Source of the DNA: Cyclobacteriaceae bacterium
Lineage (GTDB): Bacteria > Bacteroidota > Bacteroidia > Cytophagales > Cyclobacteriaceae
Assembly: GCA_028278225.1 (NCBI GenBank)
Contig: JANQEU010000021.1
Span: 1-51,239, forward strand
Reading direction: 5' to 3'
DNA: 51,239 nucleotides
Shown here: in pieces, positions 41,642 to 51,239 of the stretch
How the letters are laid out: each line of letters starts with the position of its first letter
Position numbering within the stretch: the first letter of the stretch is position 1
The notes under the pieces: model-generated
Databases searched by the model: none
What the model was told of the DNA's origin: nothing
Seen by the model: only the letters and a program-made list of their open reading frames with translations
Made by a program: the position numbers and the translations under genes

Positions 41642-44016
41642 AGGAGGATCGTGATCACGTTTTTTTCTCCGGATAGATTCAGCGTGTATATGCCTTCTGT
41701 CTGCTCAATTTGAACCGGTTCATCATTCAGGATAAGTTTTCCCTCCTCCCGGATTTCAAATGTGATTTCCCAATCGCTCCTGTCCTGACTGACCGTGTAA
41801 GAGATCACATCACCGGATTTTGAAAAGGAAATATCCAGGTAATTATCACCTATCATAATATCCTCAATGGAGGCATCTTCCCAGGCAGAAGGAAAGTCCG
41901 GACTAATGTAAATGCGCTTATCGAAGGCATTTGGATAAACTCCAAAGAAATGATTTACAATGGGAACGGCCACGGCGTAGATATTCCATCCCTGGGCAAT
42001 CATGCCAAAATCGGGACTCACTTCGTACATTGACCCGGGAAGGGCATAGCTGAAGGAATTCCCAAGCATCTCAAGGTAATTCAATGTTTCATCCGGATTT
42101 CCGTATTTAGCTTCCGCGATGGCCTGAACACCGGTAGGTAAGGTCATAACCGCGCCTACATAGCTGAACGACTTCCATTTTTCCGCCTTTTCCTGCTCTT
42201 CATTCCGGTCGATACCCGTAACAAACATACCAAAGCGGTTTCTGTATTTTTTTGCTGTTTCCAGCGCGATTTTCGCTTTTGCCGGTTCGGCCAGTCCCAT
42301 TTCCATCGGGGTGTTGACCACCCAGTTGTGATGCACCACGTAACCTCTCAATTCCTCGCTTCTGAGCTGGCGTACATCCTCCCTGGTTTGATTTAGTTCT
42401 TCAACTGACCATGGTTTATTGATGGTGTCCGCACGCACTATGGCAGCATCGATCAATGCCATGGCCTGTTTTTTTGTAGCCCGGAAATCAGCGTATGAAT
42501 TAAATTCCTCCACCCACCATTCCGTATTGATCTTTTCAATCAGGATTTCCGATTTTGACTGATATTCTTCCATAAGGGATTGGTCTCCGTTTACCATTGC
42601 GAAATTGGCTGCCGCCTGATATGCCTTGGCCAGGTAGGCGACCACGTCAATCATCTCAGTATGGAGCCCATGGATCTCCATCATACCCGGTCCGTCAGGA
42701 TACCCGTTTTTATCTTTATCCTGCGCTTCGATCCATGCGATGCCCTTTTTAACATCTTCATAATAATTTTCCGGAATCGCCGGATCACCGGTCCATTCAT
42801 AGGCACGCCAAAGTGCGTATATGAAGTAGGGTGTCGTATTCAGATTGCCGGGATTGTAAACCACACCATTGGTAGAAGCTTCGTGCATGATTCTCCCATT
42901 TTCGTTGTTTACCTCTCTCGATAGTTGCATGATCAGGTCAATTGTGGCCAAAGCTTCTTCGTGCATTCCGGCGGAGAGTAAACCCTGCAAAATGTACCCG
43001 TTGTCCGTCCCGAACCACCAGGGGTAATCCGGGATACCTGCCGACATAGCCCGGCCCTGGTCCGGAACATCCCTAACCAGCCAATCCGTATTGAATTTAA
43101 TCCAGCGATACATTTGATCAATATCCTCGTCGGGAGATGCAAGAGATGTCACAGAACTCAATTTCCCGTATCTTTCGACCTTTGCATTCAAAAGCTGAAT
43201 GGTGTTTTCCTTAAGATTTCCAAATGTGTGCCTGGCCGCCTCCAGAGAAGTTGCCGATCCGGCTATATAGTAAGCAACATCCCTGAAAGACCCGGCCTCT
43301 ATTTCAAATGAAGTAGTCAGTGAAACATCAAGTCCCAATCCCCTGCGATCAGCTTTGCATGGAGACCGGTAATGGTAGTCAGCAGGTAGATCTGTCCCAA
43401 AAACCGTAAACCAATTGTTCAGGGAATCCTTAGCTACAACCATTTGCTCCTCCATATTCCAGAAGGCTCCATCCATTCCATCGGTAATACCCAGCGAGTC
43501 CCATAGCCAGACGGGAGAAAGATCGATCATCCCTGTGAATGTCAGGTCTACAAAACGATTCTTAGTATCTCCATTTCGAATTCGATAGACGATCACTGCT
43601 CCTTCCACACCATCCGGAACAAACTGATACCGCCGGACGGTTAGCACCTCATTTTTGAATGTATGTACATTACCAACTGGAAAGTTCGTGAAGGAATCCG
43701 CCGCATCAAGGCACCAATCCAAGCCGTTTTGGTCCCTCAGATTAAGTGAGTATCCGTCCATCAGTTTGACGGGATGATCCCAGACGCCACCCATCTCCCC
43801 CGTAACATGCCAGCCAAGATCGGGAAAAGATCCATCCTGGTGTCCAACAATGTAGACCCGGTCTCCGGCGGCAACAAACGGACTGTTTATGTAATCCGGA
43901 TTCCCGTCGATTGATTCCTGGCTTTCTAATATTGAGATTATTGTAGTCCGGGAACTCTCCCGGCATGAAAAAATGATGACCAATATCAACATTGGGAACA
44001 GAATAAATTTAAGCAT
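41638..44016 (-). CDS. GH63/GDE-like glycoside hydrolase (lipoprotein)
   Basis: The 792-residue protein starts with a lipoprotein signal (LILVIIFSC). A beta-rich N-terminal domain (about 25-290) resembles the super-sandwich of amylo-alpha-glucosidases, and from about 300 an (alpha/alpha)6 toroid follows: IPDYPWWFGTDNGYILQGLLS, GRIMHEASTNGVVYNPG, NTTPYFIYALWRAYEW and NGYPDGPGMMEIHG. These are seen in glycogen-debranching C-domain and GH63-like enzymes, with acidic residues in the FGTDNGY and DGPGMMEIHG segments as likely catalysts. The substrate is probably an alpha-glucan or alpha-linked oligosaccharide at the envelope. The stop codons of this gene and the barrel gene share bases. Confidence 0.8.
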   Translation of the reverse strand: MLKFILFPMLILVIIFSCRESSRTTIISILESQESIDGNPDYINSPFVAAGDRVYIVGHQDGSFPDLGWHVTGEMGGVWDHPVKLMDGYSLNLRDQNGLDWCLDAADSFTNFPVGNVHTFKNEVLTVRRYQFVPDGVEGAVIVYRIRNGDTKNRFVDLTFTGMIDLSPVWLWDSLGITDGMDGAFWNMEEQMVVAKDSLNNWFTVFGTDLPADYHYRSPCKADRRGLGLDVSLTTSFEIEAGSFRDVAYYIAGSATSLEAARHTFGNLKENTIQLLNAKVERYGKLSSVTSLASPDEDIDQMYRWIKFNTDWLVRDVPDQGRAMSAGIPDYPWWFGTDNGYILQGLLSAGMHEEALATIDLIMQLSREVNNENGRIMHEASTNGVVYNPGNLNTTPYFIYALWRAYEWTGDPAIPENYYEDVKKGIAWIEAQDKDKNGYPDGPGMMEIHGLHTEMIDVVAYLAKAYQAAANFAMVNGDQSLMEEYQSKSEILIEKINTEWWVEEFNSYADFRATKKQAMALIDAAIVRADTINKPWSVEELNQTREDVRQLRSEELRGYVVHHNWVVNTPMEMGLAEPAKAKIALETAKKYRNRFGMFVTGIDRNEEQEKAEKWKSFSYVGAVMTLPTGVQAIAEAKYGNPDETLNYLEMLGNSFSYALPGSMYEVSPDFGMIAQGWNIYAVAVPIVNHFFGVYPNAFDKRIYISPDFPSAWEDASIEDIMIGDNYLDISFSKSGDVISYTVSQDRSDWEITFEIREEGKLILNDEPVQIEQTEGIYTLNLSGEKNVITILL

Positions 44017-44063
44017 GGCTCCTAAAGCTCTTATTTTGTTTGAATTGTAAGATGGAAGATAAT

Positions 44064-44071
44064 CAAAGATA
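44064..44071 (-). promoter_or_regulatory. Candidate -7 box TATCTTTG
   Basis: On the minus strand this reads TATCTTTG, an exact TAnnTTTG, 47 bp upstream of the glycoside hydrolase start at 44016. No convincing -33 TTG at the usual distance was found. The gap 44017-44224 has no other visible feature; the plus-strand ORF at 44126 is a shadow of icmF. Confidence 0.45.
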
Positions 44072-44224
44072 AAAACAGATAGAGTTTATCATGGCTGAGT
44101 TGGTTTTTGTGGCAATGAATTATCCGTGAAAAAACTTAGTAAATCAGGCGGCAGGCCGTTTACATCTGAATACGGATTATCTGCACCTGAGAAACTTCAA
44201 TTTATCCCAATTCCTTACCGTGTA

Positions 44225-47200
44225 TTACATATTCCGCCGGTACTGTCCACCCACTTCGAACATAGCATGTGTGATCTGACCCAGGGAACAGTACTTTGTG
44301 GTTTCCATAAGCTCTTCAAAAGTATTTTCATTGTGGAGAGCTTTCTCTTTCAGCTTTTTCAGCATCTCACCGGACTTTGACGCATTCCTTGCATGAAGAT
44401 CCTTTAAATCATGGATCTGTCTTTCCTTTTCGGCTTTCGTCGCCCGGATCACCTCATCCGGAATAATCGTTGGAGATCCTTTGGAAGACAGGAATGTATT
44501 CACTCCGATGATCGGTAATTCTCCGGTATGTTTCCTCGTCTCATAGTAAAGGCTTTCCTCCTGGATCTTACCCCTTTGATACATGCTTTCCATAGCACCC
44601 AATACCCCGCCTCTTTCCGTAATTCTGTCGAATTCCATCATCACGGCTTCCTCTACCAGATCTGTCAGTTCCTCTATTATGAAGGAGCCTTGCATAGGAT
44701 TTTCGTTTTTGGCCAGTCCCAGTTCTTTATTGATAATTAACTGGATGGCCATCGCTCTTCTTACCGAGCCTTCCGTTGGAGTGGTGATTGCTTCATCGTA
44801 AGCATTGGTGTGCAATGAGTTACAATTATCATAAATGGCGTAAAGGGCTTGTAAGGTGGTTCGTATGTCATTGAAATCGATTTCCTGTGCGTGCAGTGAA
44901 CGGCCGGAGGTCTGTATATGATATTTCAGTTTCTGTGATCGATCATTACCTCCGTATTTCAACTTCATCGCTTTCGCCCAGATCCTTCGTGCTACCCTGC
45001 CGATAACGGCGTATTCGGGATCAATACCATTCGAGAAAAAGAATGAAAGGTTCGGTGCAAAATCGTCTATATGCATCCCCCTGGAAAGGTAGTACTCGAC
45101 GAACGTAAACCCATTTGCCAGGGTGAAGGCCAGTTGCGATATCGGATTTGCTCCGGCTTCCGCAATATGATATCCGGATATGGAAACGGAGTAAAAGTTT
45201 TTAACGCCACTATCAATAAAATACTGCTGAACGTCCCCCATTAATCTGAGTGAAAACTCGGTAGAAAAAATGCAGGTATTTTGGGCCTGATCCTCTTTTA
45301 AAATATCAGCCTGAACCGTACCCCGGACAGTCGACAGGGTTTTAGCCCTGATTTTTTCATAAACATCATTCGGAAGGACCTGATCTCCCGTCACGCCCAG
45401 GAGCATCAATCCAAGACCATCATTACCTTCCGGCAGCTTCCCGTAGTATTCCGGCCTCTTCGTGCCTTTTTTCCTGAAGATTTCCCCGATCTTTTTTTCC
45501 ACTTCGACCTCAAGCCCCTGTTCTTTAATGTAAAGTTCACATTGCTGATCGATGGCTGCATTCATAAAAAACGCCGTGATCGTTGTCGCGGGACCATTGA
45601 TGGTCATGGATACCGAAGTGGTAGGATCACATAAGTCGAACCCCGAATAGAGCTTTTTTGCGTCATCAAGACAGCAGATACTTACGCCGGAATTACCAAT
45701 CTTCCCATAAATATCCGGTCTGTGATCAGGATCCTCACCGTAAAGCGTGACCGAGTCAAAAGCGGTTGACAACCTGGCTGCCGGCAATCCAAGGGAAACG
45801 TAATGAAATCGCTTGTTGGTTCTTTCAGGCTCTCCTTCGCCTGCAAACATTCTGGTAGGATCCTCGCCCATCCTTTTGAAAGGAAAAACGCCAGCCGTAT
45901 AGGGAAACTCCCCGGGAACGTTTTCCTGCAAGCACCATCTCAGTATATCACCCCAGCCTTTGTATTTGGGGAGCATAACCTTGGGGATCCTGGTGTGTGA
46001 AAGGGATTCCGTTGCTGTGGCTACTTTTATCGCCTTATCCCTCACCTTGTAAGTAAATTCCTCCCCTTCGTAATTTGCTTTCCTCGCCGGCCACTCATCC
46101 AATATTTTTTGGTGGTGAGGGTCCATGTCAAGTTTTAACCGGGTGATAGCTTCACCGATGGCTTTTGAAACCTCTCCTTTATCCTTAAGTACTTCTTTCG
46201 AACATTCAAGACTATATAATTTTTGGGCTATATCGCTTTGTTCTGTAACACGATCATTGTAATCACGGATAGTATCGGTGATTTCCGACAGGTACCTAGT
46301 TCGCTTTGGTGGAATGATGAAGATCTTTTCACTCATTTCTTCCGTGCTCACAAAGGTTGACTTCAGGTCGGTATTTGTTTTTCCGGATATCAGGTTCATC
46401 AATGCCAGGTATAATTGATTCATACCAGGATCATTGAACTGAGAGGCGATTGTTCCGAAAACAGGAAGCTGGTCCTCTGCTTTATCCCATAACTGATGAT
46501 TTCGCTGATATTGTTTCTTGACGTCGCGCAGCGCATCGAGTGCACCTCTTTTGTCAAACTTGTTAAGAGCTATCATATCTGCAAAATCAAGCATGTCGAT
46601 TTTCTCCAGCTGCGTAGCAGCACCGTACTCAGGGGTCATCACATAAAGCGATACATCCGAGTGGTCTGTGATTTCCGTATCTGACTGCCCGATTCCGGAA
46701 GTCTCCAAAATGATCAGGTCAAAATCTGCAGCTTTGGCAATATCAATTGCATCCTGAACATATTTGGACAGTGCAAGATTGGATTGTCTGGTCGCGAGTG
46801 ATCTCATGTACACTCTGTCGCCAAATATGGAATTCATGCGAATTCTATCTCCCAGTAAAGCTCCACCTGTTTTTCGCTTGGAGGGGTCAACGGAAATAAT
46901 AGCCACGGTCTTATCCGAAAAATCATGGAGAAATCTTCTGACAAGCTCATCTACCAGTGAAGATTTGCCGGCACCGCCCGTGCCGGTAATCCCGAGCACA
47001 GGAGCCGATTTGCCGGAAGACAGTTTTTTGATCTCCTCGATCAAACCCCGGTTCTCCTCCGGGAAATTTTCAATGCCCGAGATGAGCCTTGCAATCGTAT
47101 TATGATCCCTTGAGTTTAATTTTTTGATTTGACCATTCAGGTTTTTACCCATAGGAAAGTCACTGGACTTCACCAGATCATTGATCATTCCCTGAAGGCC

Positions 47201-47596
47201 CATTTCCCTGCCGTCATCGGGTGAATAAATTCTTGCTATGCCATAGTTGTGGAGTTCGCTGATCTCCTCGGGAAGTATGGTCCCACCGCCTCCTCCAAAT
47301 ATTTTAATGTGCTCTGCTCCCCGTTCTGTCAGCAGATCACACATATACTTGAAGAATTCCATGTGTCCGCCCTGGTAAGATGTGATGGCTATGGCCTGGG
47401 CATCTTCCTGAATGGCGCAATCAACAATCTCCTGCACGGAGCGGTTGTGCCCCAAATGTATTACTTCACATCCCGTGGCCTGAATGATTCTCCGCATAAT
47501 ATTAATAGCAGCATCATGTCCGTCAAAAAGGGACGCAGCGGTCACAATTCTTATATGATTGGCAGGTTTGTAAACTTCAGTTGATTGCTGGGACAT
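44225..47596 (-). CDS. icmF: Fused isobutyryl-CoA mutase IcmF
   Basis: The frame is open to 47659; the ATG at 47596 ([15 protein letters not shown]) gives the usual 1123-residue length. Order: cobalamin-binding domain (about 14-150) with SLFDGHDAA, His27 as lower cobalt ligand; a MeaB-type G-protein chaperone with P-loop [12 protein letters not shown] (Lys211) and [11 protein letters not shown]; then the acyl-CoA mutase barrel from about 560 to the end. AGVFPFK gives Phe571 and [10 protein letters not shown] gives Gln772, at the positions where isobutyryl-CoA mutases have Phe/Gln and methylmalonyl-CoA mutases Tyr/Arg. It should interconvert isobutyryl-CoA and n-butyryl-CoA using B12, with its own GTPase repair domain. 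It is cytoplasmic and monocistronic as seen. Confidence 0.96.
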   Translation of the reverse strand: MSQQSTEVYKPANHIRIVTAASLFDGHDAAINIMRRIIQATGCEVIHLGHNRSVQEIVDCAIQEDAQAIAITSYQGGHMEFFKYMCDLLTERGAEHIKIFGGGGGTILPEEISELHNYGIARIYSPDDGREMGLQGMINDLVKSSDFPMGKNLNGQIKKLNSRDHNTIARLISGIENFPEENRGLIEEIKKLSSGKSAPVLGITGTGGAGKSSLVDELVRRFLHDFSDKTVAIISVDPSKRKTGGALLGDRIRMNSIFGDRVYMRSLATRQSNLALSKYVQDAIDIAKAADFDLIILETSGIGQSDTEITDHSDVSLYVMTPEYGAATQLEKIDMLDFADMIALNKFDKRGALDALRDVKKQYQRNHQLWDKAEDQLPVFGTIASQFNDPGMNQLYLALMNLISGKTNTDLKSTFVSTEEMSEKIFIIPPKRTRYLSEITDTIRDYNDRVTEQSDIAQKLYSLECSKEVLKDKGEVSKAIGEAITRLKLDMDPHHQKILDEWPARKANYEGEEFTYKVRDKAIKVATATESLSHTRIPKVMLPKYKGWGDILRWCLQENVPGEFPYTAGVFPFKRMGEDPTRMFAGEGEPERTNKRFHYVSLGLPAARLSTAFDSVTLYGEDPDHRPDIYGKIGNSGVSICCLDDAKKLYSGFDLCDPTTSVSMTINGPATTITAFFMNAAIDQQCELYIKEQGLEVEVEKKIGEIFRKKGTKRPEYYGKLPEGNDGLGLMLLGVTGDQVLPNDVYEKIRAKTLSTVRGTVQADILKEDQAQNTCIFSTEFSLRLMGDVQQYFIDSGVKNFYSVSISGYHIAEAGANPISQLAFTLANGFTFVEYYLSRGMHIDDFAPNLSFFFSNGIDPEYAVIGRVARRIWAKAMKLKYGGNDRSQKLKYHIQTSGRSLHAQEIDFNDIRTTLQALYAIYDNCNSLHTNAYDEAITTPTEGSVRRAMAIQLIINKELGLAKNENPMQGSFIIEELTDLVEEAVMMEFDRITERGGVLGAMESMYQRGKIQEESLYYETRKHTGELPIIGVNTFLSSKGSPTIIPDEVIRATKAEKERQIHDLKDLHARNASKSGEMLKKLKEKALHNENTFEELMETTKYCSLGQITHAMFEVGGQYRRNM

Positions 47597-47616
47597 ATTG
47601 TTAACATTGAAAGCTA

Positions 47617-47624
47617 CAAAATTA
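47617..47624 (-). promoter_or_regulatory. Candidate -7 box TAATTTTG
   Basis: The minus strand reads TAATTTTG, an exact TAnnTTTG, ending 20 bp before the icmF ATG at 47596. This placement supports the shorter IcmF start over the one at 47659, which would put the box inside the coding sequence. Confidence 0.5.
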
Positions 47625-47741
47625 CAAAAAGCTTGATTGCCGCTCTTTAGCGCAAGCAAGAAGAGAAAATTCGGAATTTCTGATCAGGGAAATTCTAAAT
47701 AACCAAATATTCAACTACGAAAATACCTGTTCGTCAAAATC

Positions 47742-50048
47742 TCAATTGGGTTCAATCTCAAGGGTATTCTTAAGTTGTTTCAGGGCTTTGATATTATGCG
47801 GAAGGTGAATATTCTCACGAATATTTCTTTTTTCCTTGCTGGTCAAATGCCAGCTTAATGATGCCCGCTCGATTTCTTTTCTTTCAACTTCCTGTTCCTC
47901 AGTTGAAAATGATATATCCCGGATTAAAGTATAGGTATCGTATTCAAACGCTACGGTTTCCAACGGTACTTCCAGCCAGGTCTTTGCATTTTCGATCTGG
48001 CTTTCATTATTCACATCCTGAATATTTCCCAGATTGTTATAAACACTGGAAATCGGATAGGTGAAGCGATCTGCCAGCGATGGAAATGATCGCTTTTCAA
48101 TTGGAGCTGTCTTTCTTGTATCCCGGACAATCATGAGCACAACCCCGGCCGTATGCTCCCGGATCCAACGCTTCATGACAAAAATAAATCGAAGTGCGTC
48201 CTGGATTCCAAAATTATCGGCAATGCCGGCATCCATCACTTCTATCCTGGGTTCACTGGGCAGGCTAATGGTCGGTGTGATGTAGGGAAAAGATGCCGAC
48301 ATCCTGAGTGCTGATAAAAATCCCAGTGATGAAGCGCCATGATCTTTAAACAACCTGTTAAAATCAACTCCTCTCACTTTCTGATCACTCTCCGAAGTTT
48401 CCAGGCCAGGCTGGGTGATCGTCATAAACGAAACGGGTGAGGCTGAAATGTACAGTTTGCGGCCGTCATTTGAAATGATGGGCGACATCAACAAAACCGG
48501 GATATCGGCATTGTTTTCATATATTGTATAATCCGATAACTTCTTATCCAGGATTCCGCCCAGGTTTTGATTCAAATGATTCTCGAATACAAATCCCCTG
48601 TCTTTGTAGTATGTCCGGTTCTCATATTCAAACTTCCTTATTTTGAAAAAGGAATCATTCACAACCAGGCTGAAAATGATGGGATTTAAATTGTCCTTGG
48701 CGATGTTCATCATCCACTGCGGATTACCCATATCTATTTCCTCACCCATTTTTTTACGTAAGTACAGTTCTCTGTAATACGCAGCCCCTATCATACCACC
48801 GGAGGCTCCCGAGATCATAAAAACATTCCTAAAAAGATCCCCTGACAGGATACTATCTGATTTTTGCAGAACATTTAGCGACCAGAGGGCGGCCCTTTGA
48901 CCACCCCCGCTGACGCAGAGGAATACTATTTTGGGTTTCGAAACCTCCGAACCATTTTTCTCCCGCCAGTGGGTCAAAGCGTGCACCATTTGAAGTTTAT
49001 CCTCCTCGAAGTTTTCCACGGAAGACATTATCCTGAGGTTTTCTAAGGAGTATTGAGCTTTTTCTTTCTTGTAATCAAGACCTTTCGCAGGATTGATATT
49101 TTGAATTATTCCTGTTCTTGATACGAAATTAGCCAGTAAGAACAATGCCAGGATAAACGCAACTCCCCATCCGCGAAACCAGTACGAAATTGCTCCCACC
49201 AGCATCACTAAAATCGAGAATAGTAATAGCGCGCTGGCAGCCGCAGGAATTTGTATCACCGGATTTTCAATAAAAACTCCCAACAAAAAAATGATCAGGA
49301 TTATCACCAGCTCGAACAGGACGGAATTGAAATGATTCTGGTCAAAAACCTTCAAAATGGTCTTTCTGTCATAAAAGTCCTGAATACTCCGGCATGACCG
49401 GAACCTGAGTTTCAGATCAAAGTAATAATCAACATTGTATTCTTTTTTTCGGGACTCCTGATATTTGTCCATCATCCGCTCACGGCTGATACGGCTCTTT
49501 CTTAACCTTTTATCTACACTTCCGGCCAGATACCTGAAAATATCTTTATTGGTAAATCGAAAGTAGTAATACATGATTACCAACATTACGATTATACCAA
49601 GCACGAGTCCAAGGACGTAAATGAGGACATCAAATATGAGGGTTTGTTCGCTCCTTATCTGAAAGCCCAGAATAGCGGCAATGTATACCAATACCACAAT
49701 GACGGGAATGAGGCTATTATTCAAAGAGTATTTCCCAAAAGGCCATTCCAATATCCCGAGAAAAGGGAACCGGTGTCCGTCCAGAATATAAGATGTGATT
49801 TGATAGGCAACAATGAAATTCCCAAGCGCCAGGCCGACCCACAGAAAACTAAGGAAACTGACCTTACCCAGGTATTCAGGATCCAGAAAAAGGTAATGAA
49901 TGCCGTAAACTTTGCCCACCCCTCCGAAAATGACAGCAATAAAGAATGCCCAGAGTAGCACAAGCAGAAGGTTTCTTTTGAACTGGTGAAACAAAAGCTG
50001 AACGGGAAATGAATATAAAATTTTGTCGAAAAACCTCTGTGTTGCCAA
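47742..50048 (-). CDS. Membrane patatin-like phospholipase
   Basis: The 768-residue protein seems to start at a TTG (50048), with no ATG nearby. About seven membrane helices fill residues 25-320 in two groups (25-160 and 230-320). The patatin domain follows from about 365: FLCVSGGGQRAALWS oxyanion loop, ISGASGGMIGAAYY with nucleophile Ser416 in GASGG, and VMDAGIADNFG with catalytic Asp606. The enzyme should release fatty acids from membrane lipids or related acyl esters. Fusion to a polytopic domain differs from soluble bacterial patatins. It is divergent from a monoacylglycerol-lipase-like gene, starts 59 bp apart, so lipid turnover is a shared theme. Confidence 0.85.
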   Translation of the reverse strand: MATQRFFDKILYSFPVQLLFHQFKRNLLLVLLWAFFIAVIFGGVGKVYGIHYLFLDPEYLGKVSFLSFLWVGLALGNFIVAYQITSYILDGHRFPFLGILEWPFGKYSLNNSLIPVIVVLVYIAAILGFQIRSEQTLIFDVLIYVLGLVLGIIVMLVIMYYYFRFTNKDIFRYLAGSVDKRLRKSRISRERMMDKYQESRKKEYNVDYYFDLKLRFRSCRSIQDFYDRKTILKVFDQNHFNSVLFELVIILIIFLLGVFIENPVIQIPAAASALLLFSILVMLVGAISYWFRGWGVAFILALFLLANFVSRTGIIQNINPAKGLDYKKEKAQYSLENLRIMSSVENFEEDKLQMVHALTHWREKNGSEVSKPKIVFLCVSGGGQRAALWSLNVLQKSDSILSGDLFRNVFMISGASGGMIGAAYYRELYLRKKMGEEIDMGNPQWMMNIAKDNLNPIIFSLVVNDSFFKIRKFEYENRTYYKDRGFVFENHLNQNLGGILDKKLSDYTIYENNADIPVLLMSPIISNDGRKLYISASPVSFMTITQPGLETSESDQKVRGVDFNRLFKDHGASSLGFLSALRMSASFPYITPTISLPSEPRIEVMDAGIADNFGIQDALRFIFVMKRWIREHTAGVVLMIVRDTRKTAPIEKRSFPSLADRFTYPISSVYNNLGNIQDVNNESQIENAKTWLEVPLETVAFEYDTYTLIRDISFSTEEQEVERKEIERASLSWHLTSKEKRNIRENIHLPHNIKALKQLKNTLEIEPN

Positions 50049-50107
50049 AATTGACCGCCGTTTTTTTGAAAATTAATTTATATAAATTGAGGCACTTGGA
50101 TATCAAT

Positions 50108-50971
50108 ATGCCAGAGCAAGATCAATATATATACGGCCGGGACGGCGTGAAATTGTACACCTACTCATGGGAAGTATCATCCCCGAAAGCAATATTTTGC
50201 ATAGTCCCCGGATTTGGAGAGCATGGTGGCAGGTATGATCACGTGGCGAATCACTTAACCGACCATGGATATTCTACGATTTGCCTGGATTGTCGCGGAC
50301 ATGGTAAATCAGGTGGATTGAGAGGGCATGCCGGATCACTTGGGATTCTGATCGATGACATCGAAGAACTACTGAAATATGTCAGAAGTGAACACAACGA
50401 GTCAATGATTTTCCTTTTTGGACATAGCATGGGAGGAAACCTGGTACTTAATTACACGCTTAGAAAACCGATCGGTGAACTGTCCGGATTTGTCGCTTCG
50501 AGCCCCTGGCTGAAACTGGCCTTCCAACCCCCGGCATGGAAGCTAAAACTTGGAAATTTCATCTCGGGCATTATTCCAAAGCTGCGACAGCCAAGCAACC
50601 TGGATGTAAGTGCCCTGAGTAAAGATCGTGCTGTTTGCCGTGCCTACACCGAAGACCCATTGGTAAATAGTAAAATATCAGCAGGGCTTTTTCACTCCAT
50701 TTCTCTTGGGGCGGAACATGTAAGACAAAATGCATCAAAAATCTTGACTGACGGTCTCATTTATCACGGAACGGCCGATCGGATCATAGACTATGAAACA
50801 ACTCGGGAGACTGTGGAAAGCACAGGAGAAAACGTGAGTTGGATATCTTATGACGGTGTTTTTCACGAACCCCATAATGATTTGGAAAAGGAAACTGTAC
50901 TAAACAACCTGGTCGATTGGCTCGATTCCATGATAAAAAGAAAGGCCACATCCGATAATTCCTGGAATTAG
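50108..50971 (+). CDS. Alpha/beta hydrolase, monoacylglycerol lipase type
   Basis: The frame opens at 50009 but the family start is the ATG at 50108 (MPEQDQYIYGRDGVKLYTYS; 287 residues), which also avoids overlap with the patatin gene. FCIVPGFGEHGGRYDHVANH is the oxyanion region, LDCRGHGKSGGLRGHAG a lysophospholipase/monoacylglycerol lipase hallmark, and FLFGHSMGGNLVLNY the Ser nucleophile elbow. YHGTADRIIDYETTR gives the acid and GVFHEPHND the catalytic His. It probably hydrolyses monoacylglycerols or lysophospholipids in the cytoplasm. It shares the 59-bp promoter gap with the patatin gene. Confidence 0.9.
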   Translation: MPEQDQYIYGRDGVKLYTYSWEVSSPKAIFCIVPGFGEHGGRYDHVANHLTDHGYSTICLDCRGHGKSGGLRGHAGSLGILIDDIEELLKYVRSEHNESMIFLFGHSMGGNLVLNYTLRKPIGELSGFVASSPWLKLAFQPPAWKLKLGNFISGIIPKLRQPSNLDVSALSKDRAVCRAYTEDPLVNSKISAGLFHSISLGAEHVRQNASKILTDGLIYHGTADRIIDYETTRETVESTGENVSWISYDGVFHEPHNDLEKETVLNNLVDWLDSMIKRKATSDNSWN

Positions 50972-51010
50972 CTGATAATGGCCCTCCGCTGCTGGCTGAA
51001 AAGAATAAGT

Positions 51011-51239
51011 CTATTTTCTTCTGTCGCTGGTCACCAAATACTTGTCTCTTTTTCCGTAGAAATACAATTCCTCAACGATGCCGGAATAATGGCTCAGTGA
51101 TATATTAAAAAAAACACCTCTCAATAGCTGAACAAGGCCGCCATGAGCTTTAGGCATGCCACGCACAAATCCTTCAATCCCGTTTAATATATAATCCTCT
51201 CCTATCTTTTCCTGAATTGTCATGAAGATCCCCTCTTCA
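51011..51239 (-). CDS. Partial ORF at window edge
   Basis: The frame stays open to the end of the window (EEGIF precedes the Met at 51223), so this may be the C-terminal part of a larger protein. The visible residues include an amphipathic helix (EDYILNGIEGFVRGM), VQLLRGVFFNISLSHY and a basic end (YGKRDKYLVTSDRRK). I recognise no family. The gene on the plus strand ends 40 bp before it and would converge. Confidence 0.5.
   Translation of the reverse strand, partial: EEGIFMTIQEKIGEDYILNGIEGFVRGMPKAHGGLVQLLRGVFFNISLSHYSGIVEELYFYGKRDKYLVTSDRRK

Noticed and set aside
47742-50048. CBASS-type patatin defence effector
   Set aside because: No CD-NTase, ubiquitin-like or sensor gene adjoins it, and the neighbour is a metabolic lipase.

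Overview
The window looks like chromosomal DNA from a Bacteroidota, probably a free-living Cytophagales/Sphingobacteriia-type bacterium. The grounds are: no phage or plasmid genes; many Sec-exported proteins and short-lipobox lipoproteins; families common in this phylum (DUF2911, DUF6702, GldM-C-like, YceI, DUF4407, LytS/LytTR pairs, TPR-CHAT proteins, fused isobutyryl-CoA mutase); and several promoter candidates with the phylum-specific -7 box TAnnTTTG. I saw no rRNA, tRNA, CRISPR array, transposase or integrase. The taxonomic call is inference.

Layout. 0.2-3.1 kb: an EF-hand protein, two paralogous lipoproteins with duplicated domains, and a secreted DsrE-like protein. 3.1-7.6 kb: an M20 peptidase, a GIY-YIG protein whose tail runs into dispersed repeat DNA, a repeat-rich gap, a DUF6702 protein, an atypical SDR and a DUF2911 protein. 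7.6-11.4 kb: a YkvI-like transporter, a 560-bp tandem repeat array, a D-aminoacylase-like lipoprotein, and an inverted second copy of a repeat seen at 5.1 kb. 11.4-15.8 kb: YceI and a GldM-C-like protein, a LytS/LytTR two-component pair, a MITE-like inverted repeat, and a second DUF2911 protein. 16-24.6 kb: a phosphoribosyltransferase, a sulfatase, a DUF4407 protein, a membrane-anchored HTH regulator divergent from a secreted LamG-like protein, an epoxide-hydrolase-like enzyme and a serine hydrolase. 24.7-33.9 kb: mostly plus-strand enzymes (MFS carrier, glycosylasparaginase-like Ntn hydrolase, serine hydrolase, KAS III-like enzyme, TfoX-N protein, a half-size asparaginase, D-Ala-D-Ala dipeptidase, PLP decarboxylase). 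33.9-41.6 kb: a 2057-residue exported MORN-TPR-CHAT protein divergent from an outer-membrane beta-barrel protein. 41.6-51.2 kb: a GH63/GDE-like glycoside hydrolase, fused isobutyryl-CoA mutase, a membrane patatin, a monoacylglycerol-lipase-like hydrolase and one edge ORF.

Common themes are envelope and peptide turnover (D-aminoacylase, VanX-like dipeptidase, two penicillin-binding-protein-like serine hydrolases, M20 peptidase, Ntn amidase), glycan processing (sulfatase, glycoside hydrolase, LamG-like proteins) and acyl metabolism (icmF, KAS III-like, patatin, lipase). The two most unusual units are the giant MORN-TPR-CHAT protein with its divergent beta-barrel neighbour, and the single-pass HTH/LamG-like regulator facing a secreted LamG-like protein across a short palindrome. 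Starts were moved to internal ATGs where a signal peptide or lipobox, family length or the intergenic layout supported it; a few genes appear to use TTG or GTG.
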